NCBI RefSeq assembly: GCF_021107415.1
Contig: NZ_JAIOSW010000243.1
Coordinates: 1 to 9,810, forward strand
Direction: 5' to 3'
DNA length: 9,810 bases
Source of the DNA: Desulfobacula sp.
Lineage (GTDB): Bacteria > Desulfobacterota > Desulfobacteria > Desulfobacterales > Desulfobacteraceae
This document shows, piece after piece, positions 1-6,629 of the stretch. Numbering within the stretch: position 1 is the stretch's first letter; every line of letters begins with the position of its first letter. The translations under genes were made by a program, and so were the position numbers. The notes under the pieces were generated by a model that saw nothing but the letters and a program-made list of their open reading frames with translations, was not told where the DNA came from and did no database searches.

Positions 1-257
1 AAAATGCCTCTTTAGCGCTGCTTGAGCCTATTATGGAAGTAGAGGTGTTTGTTCCGGATACTTACATGGGGGATGCCATATCCGATTTGAATGCAAGGGG
101 AGGGAAGATCGAATCCATCAATCCGAAAGCGGGTATCCAGATTGTAAAATCCGTGGTCCCTCTGGCTAAGATGTTTGGGTATTCCACAGCACTTCGATCC
201 GCCAGCCAGGGAAGGGGGACCTTTTCCATGCAGTTTTCTCGTTTTGATAAAGTCTGA
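1..257 (+). CDS. fusA: Translation elongation factor G, C-terminal fragment (5' end outside window)
   Basis: EF-G is the ribosomal translocase GTPase. Only the last part is present, read from base 3 in frame: the [10 protein letters not shown] motif that opens domain V, the middle of that domain ([14 protein letters not shown]), the [11 protein letters not shown] segment, the [15 protein letters not shown] segment and a short tail ending FDKV. This order and spacing match EF-G domain V closely; the GTPase domain lies upstream of the window. The stop is TGA at 255-257. No tuf or ribosomal-protein gene follows, and the next gene is convergent. It could therefore be a stand-alone EF-G paralogue, which many deltaproteobacteria carry, rather than the str-operon copy. 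The family call is secure; the paralogue question cannot be settled from this fragment. Confidence 0.93.
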   Translation, partial: NASLALLEPIMEVEVFVPDTYMGDAISDLNARGGKIESINPKAGIQIVKSVVPLAKMFGYSTALRSASQGRGTFSMQFSRFDKV

Positions 258-267
258 TAATGAATGG

Positions 268-324
268 TTAGTTTTGAGTTTTTAGTTTTGAATTCAAAAC
301 TAAAAACTCAAAATTTAAAACTAA
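268..324. terminator. Long palindrome between convergent genes, likely bidirectional terminator
   Basis: Bases 272-292 and 293-313 are perfect reverse complements of 21 bases each with no spacer, centred on GAATTC. A second arm pair (268-275, TTAGTTTT, with 317-324, AAAACTAA) extends the stem past a 7-base bulge on the right. It lies between the EF-G stop (257) and the stop of the minus-strand Cache gene (326), where a shared terminator is expected. The stem is unusually AT-rich and has no GC clamp, so it is not a textbook intrinsic terminator. The arms are built from repeated AGTTTTGA-like units, so it may instead be a copy of a dispersed intergenic repeat. Confidence 0.6.
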
Positions 325-325
325 T

Positions 326-853
326 TTAGTCTTCGTAAATAGCATCCCCGGGGAATTGTTTTTTAATGTCTGCTGCTGTTACATCATACATCCCTGCACC
401 GGTAATATATTCCGTGTCGCCATATTTAACCAATTCGACATAGGAAATTTTAGGGGAGGTTCCCTTTTCCCCAGGTTTTGGCCATGCATAGGGCACCCAT
501 CCGGAACCATGTTCTTCGGCAATTTCGTTAAAAGCTACAAAAAAGAGTACTCCGTTGACATCCTGAAGGTTAGATAAGTTCTTCCCCTCCAGAGAGGGTT
601 TTATGGGATGCATGACCATTACTGTATCAAGATTGTGCACCCATATATAACCTGCACCATTGCCGAATCTGAATTCTCCCTTAGGGTCTCTGAGGGTATC
701 AAAGGCTTTTTCACCGTTTTGTTCAATCAGTTTTGCAGCGGCAATAACTTTGTCCTTGCAGAGCTGGGCGGTAAGTTCCCCGGCAAATCCGTTGAATGCA
801 AAGCAAGAAACAATGATAAGACCAAGAATGACAGTTAACGATTTTTTGAGCAT
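326..853 (-). CDS. Exported single-Cache (Cache_2-like) sensory domain protein
   Basis: A 175-residue protein that is essentially an export signal plus one Cache-type ligand-binding domain. The signal is a lysine n-region and a hydrophobic stretch at about 6-20. Cleavage may be by signal peptidase I after GFA (about residue 24), or IVSC (14-17) may serve as a lipobox; the sequence alone does not decide. The mature part starts with a long helix (about 27-55). The Cache sheet region follows: GYIWVHNLDTVMVMHP (68-83), then EGKNLSNLQDVNGVLFF (89-105), and a closing TEYITGAGMY (147-156). This pattern matches sCache_2 domains normally fused to chemoreceptors or histidine kinases. Here there is no second membrane helix and no output domain. 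The start is supported by AAGGAG (bases 860-865) six bases from the ATG. It lies 54 bases downstream of the chemoreceptor gene with no terminator between, so co-transcription is likely. The ligand is unknown; short carboxylates are common for the family. Confidence 0.82.
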   Translation of the reverse strand: MLKKSLTVILGLIIVSCFAFNGFAGELTAQLCKDKVIAAAKLIEQNGEKAFDTLRDPKGEFRFGNGAGYIWVHNLDTVMVMHPIKPSLEGKNLSNLQDVNGVLFFVAFNEIAEEHGSGWVPYAWPKPGEKGTSPKISYVELVKYGDTEYITGAGMYDVTAADIKKQFPGDAIYED

Positions 854-907
854 GATTTTCTCCTTTTTAGGTTGTTAGGTTGTTATGGATTCATCGACAG
901 CAAATCA

Positions 908-3016
908 TTAAAGCTTAAACTGGCTGACAAGTTCCTGCAGGTCATTGGCAAGTTTTTTAAGCTCGCCACTGTTTGTACTGACAAGATCACAATCCTTTAA
1001 TACTTCATTGCTGCTGGTATTTACCTCCCCGATATCCTGGGCAATTTCACTGGACACGCTGGAGCTTTGGGCAACGTTTTCATTCACCTCCTGCAATCCC
1101 TGTGAGGCCTGTCCCATATTTTCAGAAATTTCTTTTGTGGTAGCCGACTGTTCTTCAACGGCTGCTGCAATTGTTCCCACAATTTCATTAACATTTTCAA
1201 TGATTTTTGCAACCGCTTCAATTTCCCGGACCGTATCGGATGTGGAATTCTGGATACCTTCAATGCGCGTTTTAATGTCATTGGTTGCTTCTGCTGTCTG
1301 AAGAGCCAATTGCTTTATTTCTGATGCGACAACAGCAAAGCCTTTGCCGGCTTCACCGGCTCTTGCTGCTTCAATGGTGGCATTTAATGCCAGAAGATTG
1401 GTCTGTTCGGATATTTCGGAAATCACCTCTGTTACCTTACTGATTTCTTTTGCTGCTTTTCCCAGCTCATTAACCCTTTGAGTGGCGCTTGCCGTTTTTT
1501 CTACCGCCTCCTGGGATATGGCATTGCCGGTTTCAGAGTTTTTGGCAATTTCATTAATGGAAGAGTTGATCTCATCTGATGCAATGGACACTGTATTGAT
1601 GTTAGTGGCCGCTTCTTCGGATGTTGCGGCCACAGAATCCATATTGGCGCTCATCTCTTCTGCTGCTGCGGCCACTGATTCGGATTTTGCCGTCATGTTT
1701 TGGGCACCTTCGGACATGGAAGAGGCAAGGCCGGTTAAATCCGAAGAAGATTTTGTCAGTTGTGCTGAAAAATCCGTGATCCGGCTGATAATTTTTCTTA
1801 AATTATCCGTCATGGCATTGGTGTCCTTTGCAAGGCCGCCAAGCTCATCACTGGACGAAACATTCACTTTATTTTTCAGATCTCCTGCGGCAATCAATTT
1901 TGTAGCATCTGCAAGGGCTGTAATACTTGCCGTCATATATCGGCTCATGAACATTCCCAATCCTATAGCGATCAAAACAGCGGCAAGGGTCAGGACAATA
2001 AGAAAAACAGTGCCGCTTTTTTTAGATGATTCAGAGTTTTTCAAGGCAAATGACATTTCTTTTTCAGCATTCTTAACAAGGTGTTCAAGCCCTTTATTAA
2101 TTTTAATGCCAGACTGGGTCAAGGTATTAAGTTTTTCTGTTTTGATGGCATCAAGGTTCTGGTATATCGGTTCGACATAGTTATAAATTCTCCCAAGATA
2201 TTGAGAGATACGTGAAAATGATCCGCGACTCCTGTCAAGTTGTTTTGTTTTCCCTTTTGCGTCCTCCTCCTTGTTTATTTTTACAGCAAAGCCCATCAAT
2301 TTTTTATGATATTTATCTAGCTTTTGGATGAGTTTATTCAAGCCATCATCTTCGACTTTATAGGTGTGTATCCAGGTTCCCAGCATTCCTTTTGCAGGAT
2401 CTGTGTTTTTCTTGAACGGCATTACTGCAATGACGATATCTTCAAGTGATTTAAGCCAGTCGGTATGACTTTTTTGCAGTATTAGAAGATATGAAAGAAG
2501 GTCATGGTTTTTACCCTGTGCTGTGACTGAGTAGCTCACGTATTCATTATGGGCTTTTATCAAGTCTGTATACTCTTTTTTTATAACAGCACTTTCCTTT
2601 TTTACATTATCAATTATTTTAAGCATCTCTTTGGAACTTTGCGGGACAATAATACTTAATTTGAGTGCCTTATAGACCTTGTATGATTTGCTTTTTGTAA
2701 ATTTATCAGAAGATGTCCCATGTTCAAGCATTGAAATCCACATGTCAAACTCATCAAGTTTTGCTGTAAGCTTTTTTTCCTGTTGAGCAAGGCCTGAGGT
2801 AGAGTGGATATATTTATCAATGGCTTTTTCTATCTCAAGAACAGCAAGGTCGGCTTGCATCACGGAATACTGGATGGGGACTTTTTCTTTGGCAACTGTA
2901 TCCGCAGATCTTGATACGTTGTTGAGAACCATTATCCCGACGATTCCTGATAATAATACCAAAAATGCAAGGAGTAAAAAACTGGAGGTAAGTTTTTTCC
3001 CGATAGTAAGCTTCAT
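908..3016 (-). CDS. Methyl-accepting chemotaxis protein with large helical periplasmic domain
   Basis: A 702-residue transmembrane chemoreceptor. A short cytoplasmic start is followed by TM1 (about 11-31), a periplasmic ligand-binding region of about 300 residues (32-334), TM2 (about 335-357), a HAMP domain (about 357-410) and a long coiled-coil signalling domain. The signalling tip that contacts CheA/CheW is clear: EQTNLLALNATIEAARAGE (537-555) followed by GKGFAVVASEIKQLA. The protein ends in LVSQFKL without a CheR-tethering pentapeptide. The periplasmic part is all-helical. In its middle it carries H184-x-x-W, G-x-L-G-x-W (210-215) and H237-x-x-x-M241, a pattern resembling the CZB zinc-binding motif with two ligands replaced. 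The start is supported by AGGAG (bases 3024-3028) seven bases from the ATG. It has its own likely promoter and is followed by the exported Cache gene. The family is certain; the ligand is unknown. Confidence 0.97.
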   Translation of the reverse strand: MKLTIGKKLTSSFLLLAFLVLLSGIVGIMVLNNVSRSADTVAKEKVPIQYSVMQADLAVLEIEKAIDKYIHSTSGLAQQEKKLTAKLDEFDMWISMLEHGTSSDKFTKSKSYKVYKALKLSIIVPQSSKEMLKIIDNVKKESAVIKKEYTDLIKAHNEYVSYSVTAQGKNHDLLSYLLILQKSHTDWLKSLEDIVIAVMPFKKNTDPAKGMLGTWIHTYKVEDDGLNKLIQKLDKYHKKLMGFAVKINKEEDAKGKTKQLDRSRGSFSRISQYLGRIYNYVEPIYQNLDAIKTEKLNTLTQSGIKINKGLEHLVKNAEKEMSFALKNSESSKKSGTVFLIVLTLAAVLIAIGLGMFMSRYMTASITALADATKLIAAGDLKNKVNVSSSDELGGLAKDTNAMTDNLRKIISRITDFSAQLTKSSSDLTGLASSMSEGAQNMTAKSESVAAAAEEMSANMDSVAATSEEAATNINTVSIASDEINSSINEIAKNSETGNAISQEAVEKTASATQRVNELGKAAKEISKVTEVISEISEQTNLLALNATIEAARAGEAGKGFAVVASEIKQLALQTAEATNDIKTRIEGIQNSTSDTVREIEAVAKIIENVNEIVGTIAAAVEEQSATTKEISENMGQASQGLQEVNENVAQSSSVSSEIAQDIGEVNTSSNEVLKDCDLVSTNSGELKKLANDLQELVSQFKL

Positions 3017-3059
3017 TCAACCTCTCCTCGATTAATAAATTTGTTTGAGTTAAGTAGAT

Positions 3060-3087
3060 ATTTTAGCAGATAAAAAAATATAATCAA
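3060..3087 (-). promoter_or_regulatory. Putative sigma70-type promoter for the chemoreceptor-Cache pair
   Basis: On the minus strand TTGATT (bases 3082-3087) and TAAAAT (3060-3065) are separated by 16 bases, and the -10 is preceded by TGC, an extended -10 feature. Transcription would begin roughly 35-40 bases upstream of the chemoreceptor ATG. It lies in the 105-base gap after the protease gene, the largest gap between genes of the cluster. No sigma28 (flagellar) consensus was seen. Assigned by eye only. Confidence 0.45.
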
Positions 3088-3121
3088 TGAATTTTTATTT
3101 GATATAAATCAGCTAAGGAAA

Positions 3122-4570
3122 CTATCGTATGTTATTATTATTTTTAGTGTCACTTGCGGATTGTTTTTTTAATCGATCTAACAGCTCTTTTGTTTTTTTA
3201 ATTTTAATTTCGTCCTTTAATTGATCCAATGCTTTGTTTAAATGAACAATGGCGGTTTTTTTATTATTGATTTCAGAATAATAGATCCCCAGATAATAAT
3301 GGGAAAGGTCTTGTTTTTTTTCAAGCGACATAATTTTTGCCAGGTTAAAGTATGCTTTTGGATATAGGAACGGTGCCTTGTTTATGACGGTATTGAAACG
3401 CTTTTTTGCCTTTGAAAGGCTTCTTAACTCAAGGTGTGCGTTTGCCTGGTGAAATATAGCCATCAGCCCCATAACCGGGTCCATCTCAATTCCATTAAGG
3501 ACATTGAGCGCTTTTTCAGGTTCACCATTGAGCAGATATATTCTACCCATTTCAAGAAGTATCATTGGATCAAAAATGTTAATGGAAAGCGCTTTTTTCA
3601 GGTGTGATATGGCTTTTTTCCCCATGAATTTTCTGGCATAAATAAGACCCATTCCATAATGGATAGCAGCAGCGTCAGCAGCGATAGCGTTTGAAGGATT
3701 GTTATTAAGTTCGATGGTTAATTGATGAAATGCAGGTTCAATCTCAGCGTAAAGTCCTAAAAGTCTGTATTTTACCATATCAAACCGGAAATCTTCATCA
3801 CATTTTGCCTTGTTTGCCGAAGGGATATAGCCTGAAAGAATTGTTTCAACATGGGCAATTCGCTGGCTGGTTCCGGGATGGGTCTTAACATAATCCGGGA
3901 TTCCTTCCACACCCCGATAGTCTGACGCCCTTATTTTCATCAGACCGGACAGGAGCCCTTCCGGTGCAAAACAGCTTTTTTTTAAAAACATAATTCCTTT
4001 TTCATCAGCTTCTGTTTCATTTTCCCTTGTAAAAGCAAGCATGGCAGTCTGGCCAATGGCCATTGAGCCGGTGATGACGGTTACTCCGGCATCACCACCT
4101 GATTTGCTGCCGATGATGGCACCTGCCAGCATCCCTGCCAGGCTTCCAATGCCGATAAGTTTTGAACGATCAATGGATTCGGATACATGACGGCTTGCGG
4201 CATGGGCAATTTCATGCCCAATGATTCCTGCCAGTTCATCAATGGAATCAAGGGCTGTAATCAACCCCCGATAGGCAAAGATATTGGCGGCCGGACTTGC
4301 AAAGGCATTAAAAACATCATCATCCACAATGTAAAATGAATAGTCAAAGGGCTGGGGCGGCAGAAAAGAGAGGATATGATTGCCGACCCGGGTAACCATA
4401 TGATTGGCAATTGGGTCCTTCAACAGCATTTGCCGTTCCTGTATCATTTTCATGAATTTTTTAGCGATTTTTTTTTCTTCCGGGATGGATATGGCAAAAC
4501 TGCTGTTCAAGGAAAATGAAAAGAAAAAGAGCAGGCTGATAAAGATAAAAAAATGTTTGAATAGTTTCAT
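3122..4570 (-). CDS. BepA-like periplasmic M48 metalloprotease with C-terminal TPRs
   Basis: A 482-residue exported zinc protease, close to the length of E. coli BepA (YfgC). That protein is a chaperone/protease which promotes or clears stalled outer-membrane assembly, notably of LptD. A strong signal peptide ends near SSFA (residue 26). The substrate-strand motif NAFASPAANIFAYRGL (88-103) precedes the zinc site HEIAH (119-123). A glycine-rich hydrophobic stretch (139-177) comes before the third ligand region NETEAD (184-189, probably E185). THPGTSQR (230-237) contains H231, at the position of the regulatory fourth histidine of BepA. TPR-like helices occupy about 255-465; the tail is Lys/Asn-rich. 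The ATG lies 14 bases beyond the upstream permease stop, with AAGG before it, so it is probably the last gene of the transporter transcript. All catalytic residues are present. A role in outer-membrane quality control is inferred from the family. Confidence 0.92.
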   Translation of the reverse strand: MKLFKHFFIFISLLFFFSFSLNSSFAISIPEEKKIAKKFMKMIQERQMLLKDPIANHMVTRVGNHILSFLPPQPFDYSFYIVDDDVFNAFASPAANIFAYRGLITALDSIDELAGIIGHEIAHAASRHVSESIDRSKLIGIGSLAGMLAGAIIGSKSGGDAGVTVITGSMAIGQTAMLAFTRENETEADEKGIMFLKKSCFAPEGLLSGLMKIRASDYRGVEGIPDYVKTHPGTSQRIAHVETILSGYIPSANKAKCDEDFRFDMVKYRLLGLYAEIEPAFHQLTIELNNNPSNAIAADAAAIHYGMGLIYARKFMGKKAISHLKKALSINIFDPMILLEMGRIYLLNGEPEKALNVLNGIEMDPVMGLMAIFHQANAHLELRSLSKAKKRFNTVINKAPFLYPKAYFNLAKIMSLEKKQDLSHYYLGIYYSEINNKKTAIVHLNKALDQLKDEIKIKKTKELLDRLKKQSASDTKNNNNIR

Positions 4571-4584
4571 AAAAATACCTTTTT

Positions 4585-5505
4585 TTATCTTTCGCCTCGT
4601 TTATAGGGTTCTGCCAGCATGGCAGGGGCATTTAATTTTCTTGGATCTTTTAAACTGATCAACAATAGAATAAAGAGTGTTGCGACATAAGGGAGCATGG
4701 CCAGAAAGCTGGGTGAAATTCCCAGGGGTTGCAGTAAATACTGCACGACAAAAAAGCCGCCAAACAGGAATGCCGCCCATATGGCACGTCTGGGGTTCCA
4801 AAGGGCAAAGATGGTCAGAGCGATGGCAATCCATCCCCTTCCTGCCGTCATTCCCTCGATCCATGATTTTGAATATGAGATGGAAAGATGAGCGCCTGCA
4901 AGAGCTGAAAAACCGCCGCCTATGATAACACTCAAATATCTGAGTCTGGATACATTGACTCCTTGAGTTTCAGTGGCTTTTGGATTTTCTCCCGTTGACC
5001 TGATCTGTATTCCCAGGCGGGTTCTTTCAAGGAAAAACCAGGAGGTAAAAGCAAGAAATATGGCAAGGTAGAAAAATGGACCCTGGGAGAACAGGATTTT
5101 TCCAAACCAGGGGATATCCGATAAATAGGGAATAACCCAATCTTCCATTTTGATGGAAAGGGGTTTACCCACATAGGGTTTGCCAAGCATACCGGAAAGC
5201 CCTAAACCCAGCATGGTCAAGGCAAGTCCGGATACAACCTGGTTGGCCTGCAAAGTGACAGAGGCAAAGGCATGGATAATGGAAATTGCCATACCCGCGG
5301 CTATGGCGGCAAGAACGCCCAGCCAGGGGTGGCCGGTAGTCATGGTGACGATAAAGGCTACAACAGCTCCAATTGCCATTACGCCTTCAACCCCAAGGTT
5401 AAGGATACCGGATCTTTCACAAATCACTTCACCTGTTGTGGCAAGAAGTAAAGGGGTTCCTGCAACCATAGCTCTTTGAAGTGTTAAAATAATGATATCT
5501 TCCAT
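4585..5505 (-). CDS. ABC transporter permease, nucleoside/sugar type (second permease, NupQ-like)
   Basis: A 306-residue polytopic inner-membrane protein of the BPD_transp_2 family, the second half of the importer channel. Diagnostic segments are GILNLGVEG (33-41) after the first helix, NQVVSGLALTMLG (88-100), and the cytoplasmic loop TGENPKATETQGVN (171-184) that probably docks on the ATPase. About eight to nine hydrophobic helices can be traced. Length and motifs match the shorter permease of BMP-linked systems such as Bacillus NupQ (YufQ) and streptococcal RnsD. It starts 26 bases after the first permease, just past a duplicated ribosome-binding segment, and is followed by the protease gene after 14 bases. 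Family assignment is secure; substrate is inferred from the binding protein and published relatives. Confidence 0.94.
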   Translation of the reverse strand: MEDIIILTLQRAMVAGTPLLLATTGEVICERSGILNLGVEGVMAIGAVVAFIVTMTTGHPWLGVLAAIAAGMAISIIHAFASVTLQANQVVSGLALTMLGLGLSGMLGKPYVGKPLSIKMEDWVIPYLSDIPWFGKILFSQGPFFYLAIFLAFTSWFFLERTRLGIQIRSTGENPKATETQGVNVSRLRYLSVIIGGGFSALAGAHLSISYSKSWIEGMTAGRGWIAIALTIFALWNPRRAIWAAFLFGGFFVVQYLLQPLGISPSFLAMLPYVATLFILLLISLKDPRKLNAPAMLAEPYKRGER

Positions 5506-5509
5506 ATTT

Positions 5510-5538
5510 TACATCCTTATTTGGTACATCCTTATTTG
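5510..5538 (-). repeat. 14-bp tandem duplication carrying stop codon and ribosome-binding site
   Basis: The plus-strand word TACATCCTTATTTG occurs at 5510-5523 and again at 5525-5538, a period of 15. On the minus strand each copy reads CAAATAAGGATGTA. The first copy met by the ribosome contains the TAA stop of the upstream permease; the second supplies the AAGGA upstream of the next permease ATG. The whole 26-base junction is therefore essentially one duplicated unit. Seen directly in the sequence; a role in tuning translation of the second permease is only a possibility. Confidence 0.75.
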
Positions 5539-6611
5539 TTAGAAAATTGGAGTGTAACTTTATGGTTTAAAAAATAATCACCCATAATTAAAAATATCAA
5601 CAAAGTGCCGTTCACAATTCCAACTGTGGCAGCAGGCAGTCCCAGTGATATCTGTATGGCATCGCCGCCTACCAGTATCCCGGCGAAAAAGATTCCTGAA
5701 ATCACCGTATAGAGTGGATTTAGTTTGGCAAGCCATGCAACGATGATGGCTGTAAATCCATACCCAGAGGAGATCGAAGCAGGATACCCAAGGTAGTGAT
5801 GAATGCCGGCCACTTCACCCACACCGGCAAATCCGGCAACGCCACCGCTGATGGCCATGAGGATCAGGCCTGTCTTTAAAAAATTTATCCCGGCATATCT
5901 GGCGGCATCCGGATTTTCACCCACCACCCTTGCTTCATATCCAAAGCGCGTTTTATAAATGACCACACAAAGTACAATGGCACAGATAATGGCTAAGATT
6001 AATGTGGCATAATGGATTCTGGAACCGGGAATTAAACCTAGAATGGCAGAATCAGGAAGATTGTTTGTTCCGGGAAACCCGAACCGTGCCTTTCCTTTCC
6101 AGGGTCCTACAATCAGCATGGTTAAAAATTCAGCACAGATATAATTGAGCATCAAAGTGGATATGACTTCGTTAATTGAGTATTTGATTTTTAAGATGGC
6201 GGGAATGATTCCCCATAATGCACCGCCGAGGAAACCTGCCAGAAAAATTAAGGGAACGATAATATATGACGGCAATGCCTCACCAAATGAGATTCCCACC
6301 CAGGTAGCGAAAATCGCACCCATTAACATCTGGCCTTCCGCACCAATGTTCCAGAATTTTGCCCTGAAAGCCAGGGTCAGCCCTGTACCGATCAGGATTA
6401 AGGGAATGGCTTTGGTAATGGTTTCCTTGAACCCGTAAAGAGAGCCAAATGATCCTGAAAAGATCTCAGTAATTGCAAAGATGGGATTTGCTCCGGCAAT
6501 CAGGAAAATAATACTGATCGCCATAAGCGCTGCCAAAAGGGAAAAAATATTGGTCATAAAGGATCTAAAGGTGGTGATATTATATCTGTCGGTTGTTTTG
6601 ATTTTTATCAT
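5532..6611 (-). CDS. ABC transporter permease, nucleoside/sugar type (first permease, NupP-like)
   Basis: A 359-residue inner-membrane permease of the BPD_transp_2 family, the longer partner of the permease pair. A first helix (about 22-40) follows a short basic N-terminus. The hallmark FWNIGAEGQ (86-94) and NEVISTLMLNYI (147-158) come next, and GENPDAARYAGIN (231-243) is the probable ATPase-contacting loop. About nine to ten hydrophobic segments are visible, the last near 328-345. Motifs and length fit NupP (YufP) of Bacillus and RnsC of streptococci. It begins 18 bases after the ATPase stop, with only a weak GGA-type ribosome-binding site, so translational coupling with the ATPase is plausible. 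Its stop codon lies inside the 15-base-period repeat that precedes the second permease. Confidence 0.94.
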   Translation of the reverse strand: MIKIKTTDRYNITTFRSFMTNIFSLLAALMAISIIFLIAGANPIFAITEIFSGSFGSLYGFKETITKAIPLILIGTGLTLAFRAKFWNIGAEGQMLMGAIFATWVGISFGEALPSYIIVPLIFLAGFLGGALWGIIPAILKIKYSINEVISTLMLNYICAEFLTMLIVGPWKGKARFGFPGTNNLPDSAILGLIPGSRIHYATLILAIICAIVLCVVIYKTRFGYEARVVGENPDAARYAGINFLKTGLILMAISGGVAGFAGVGEVAGIHHYLGYPASISSGYGFTAIIVAWLAKLNPLYTVISGIFFAGILVGGDAIQISLGLPAATVGIVNGTLLIFLIMGDYFLNHKVTLQFSNK

Positions 6612-6629
6612 TATTTTTTTTCCATTGAA

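Noticed and set aside
868..883. Short tandem repeat TTAGGTTG x2 upstream of the Cache gene
   Set aside because: Two copies of an 8-base word just upstream of the ribosome-binding site are easily explained by chance or slippage, and no function is indicated.
1482..2180. 232-codon open frame on the plus strand inside the chemoreceptor gene
   Set aside because: It is antisense to the coiled-coil and HAMP regions of a certain gene, has Ala/Ser-rich composition expected from that overlap, and shows no recognisable domain.
3017..3121. Sigma28 flagellar promoter or terminator between the protease and chemoreceptor
   Set aside because: No GCCGATAA-like -10 was found. The only hairpin is TGAT/ATCA, too weak to terminate, so a sigma70-like promoter fits better.
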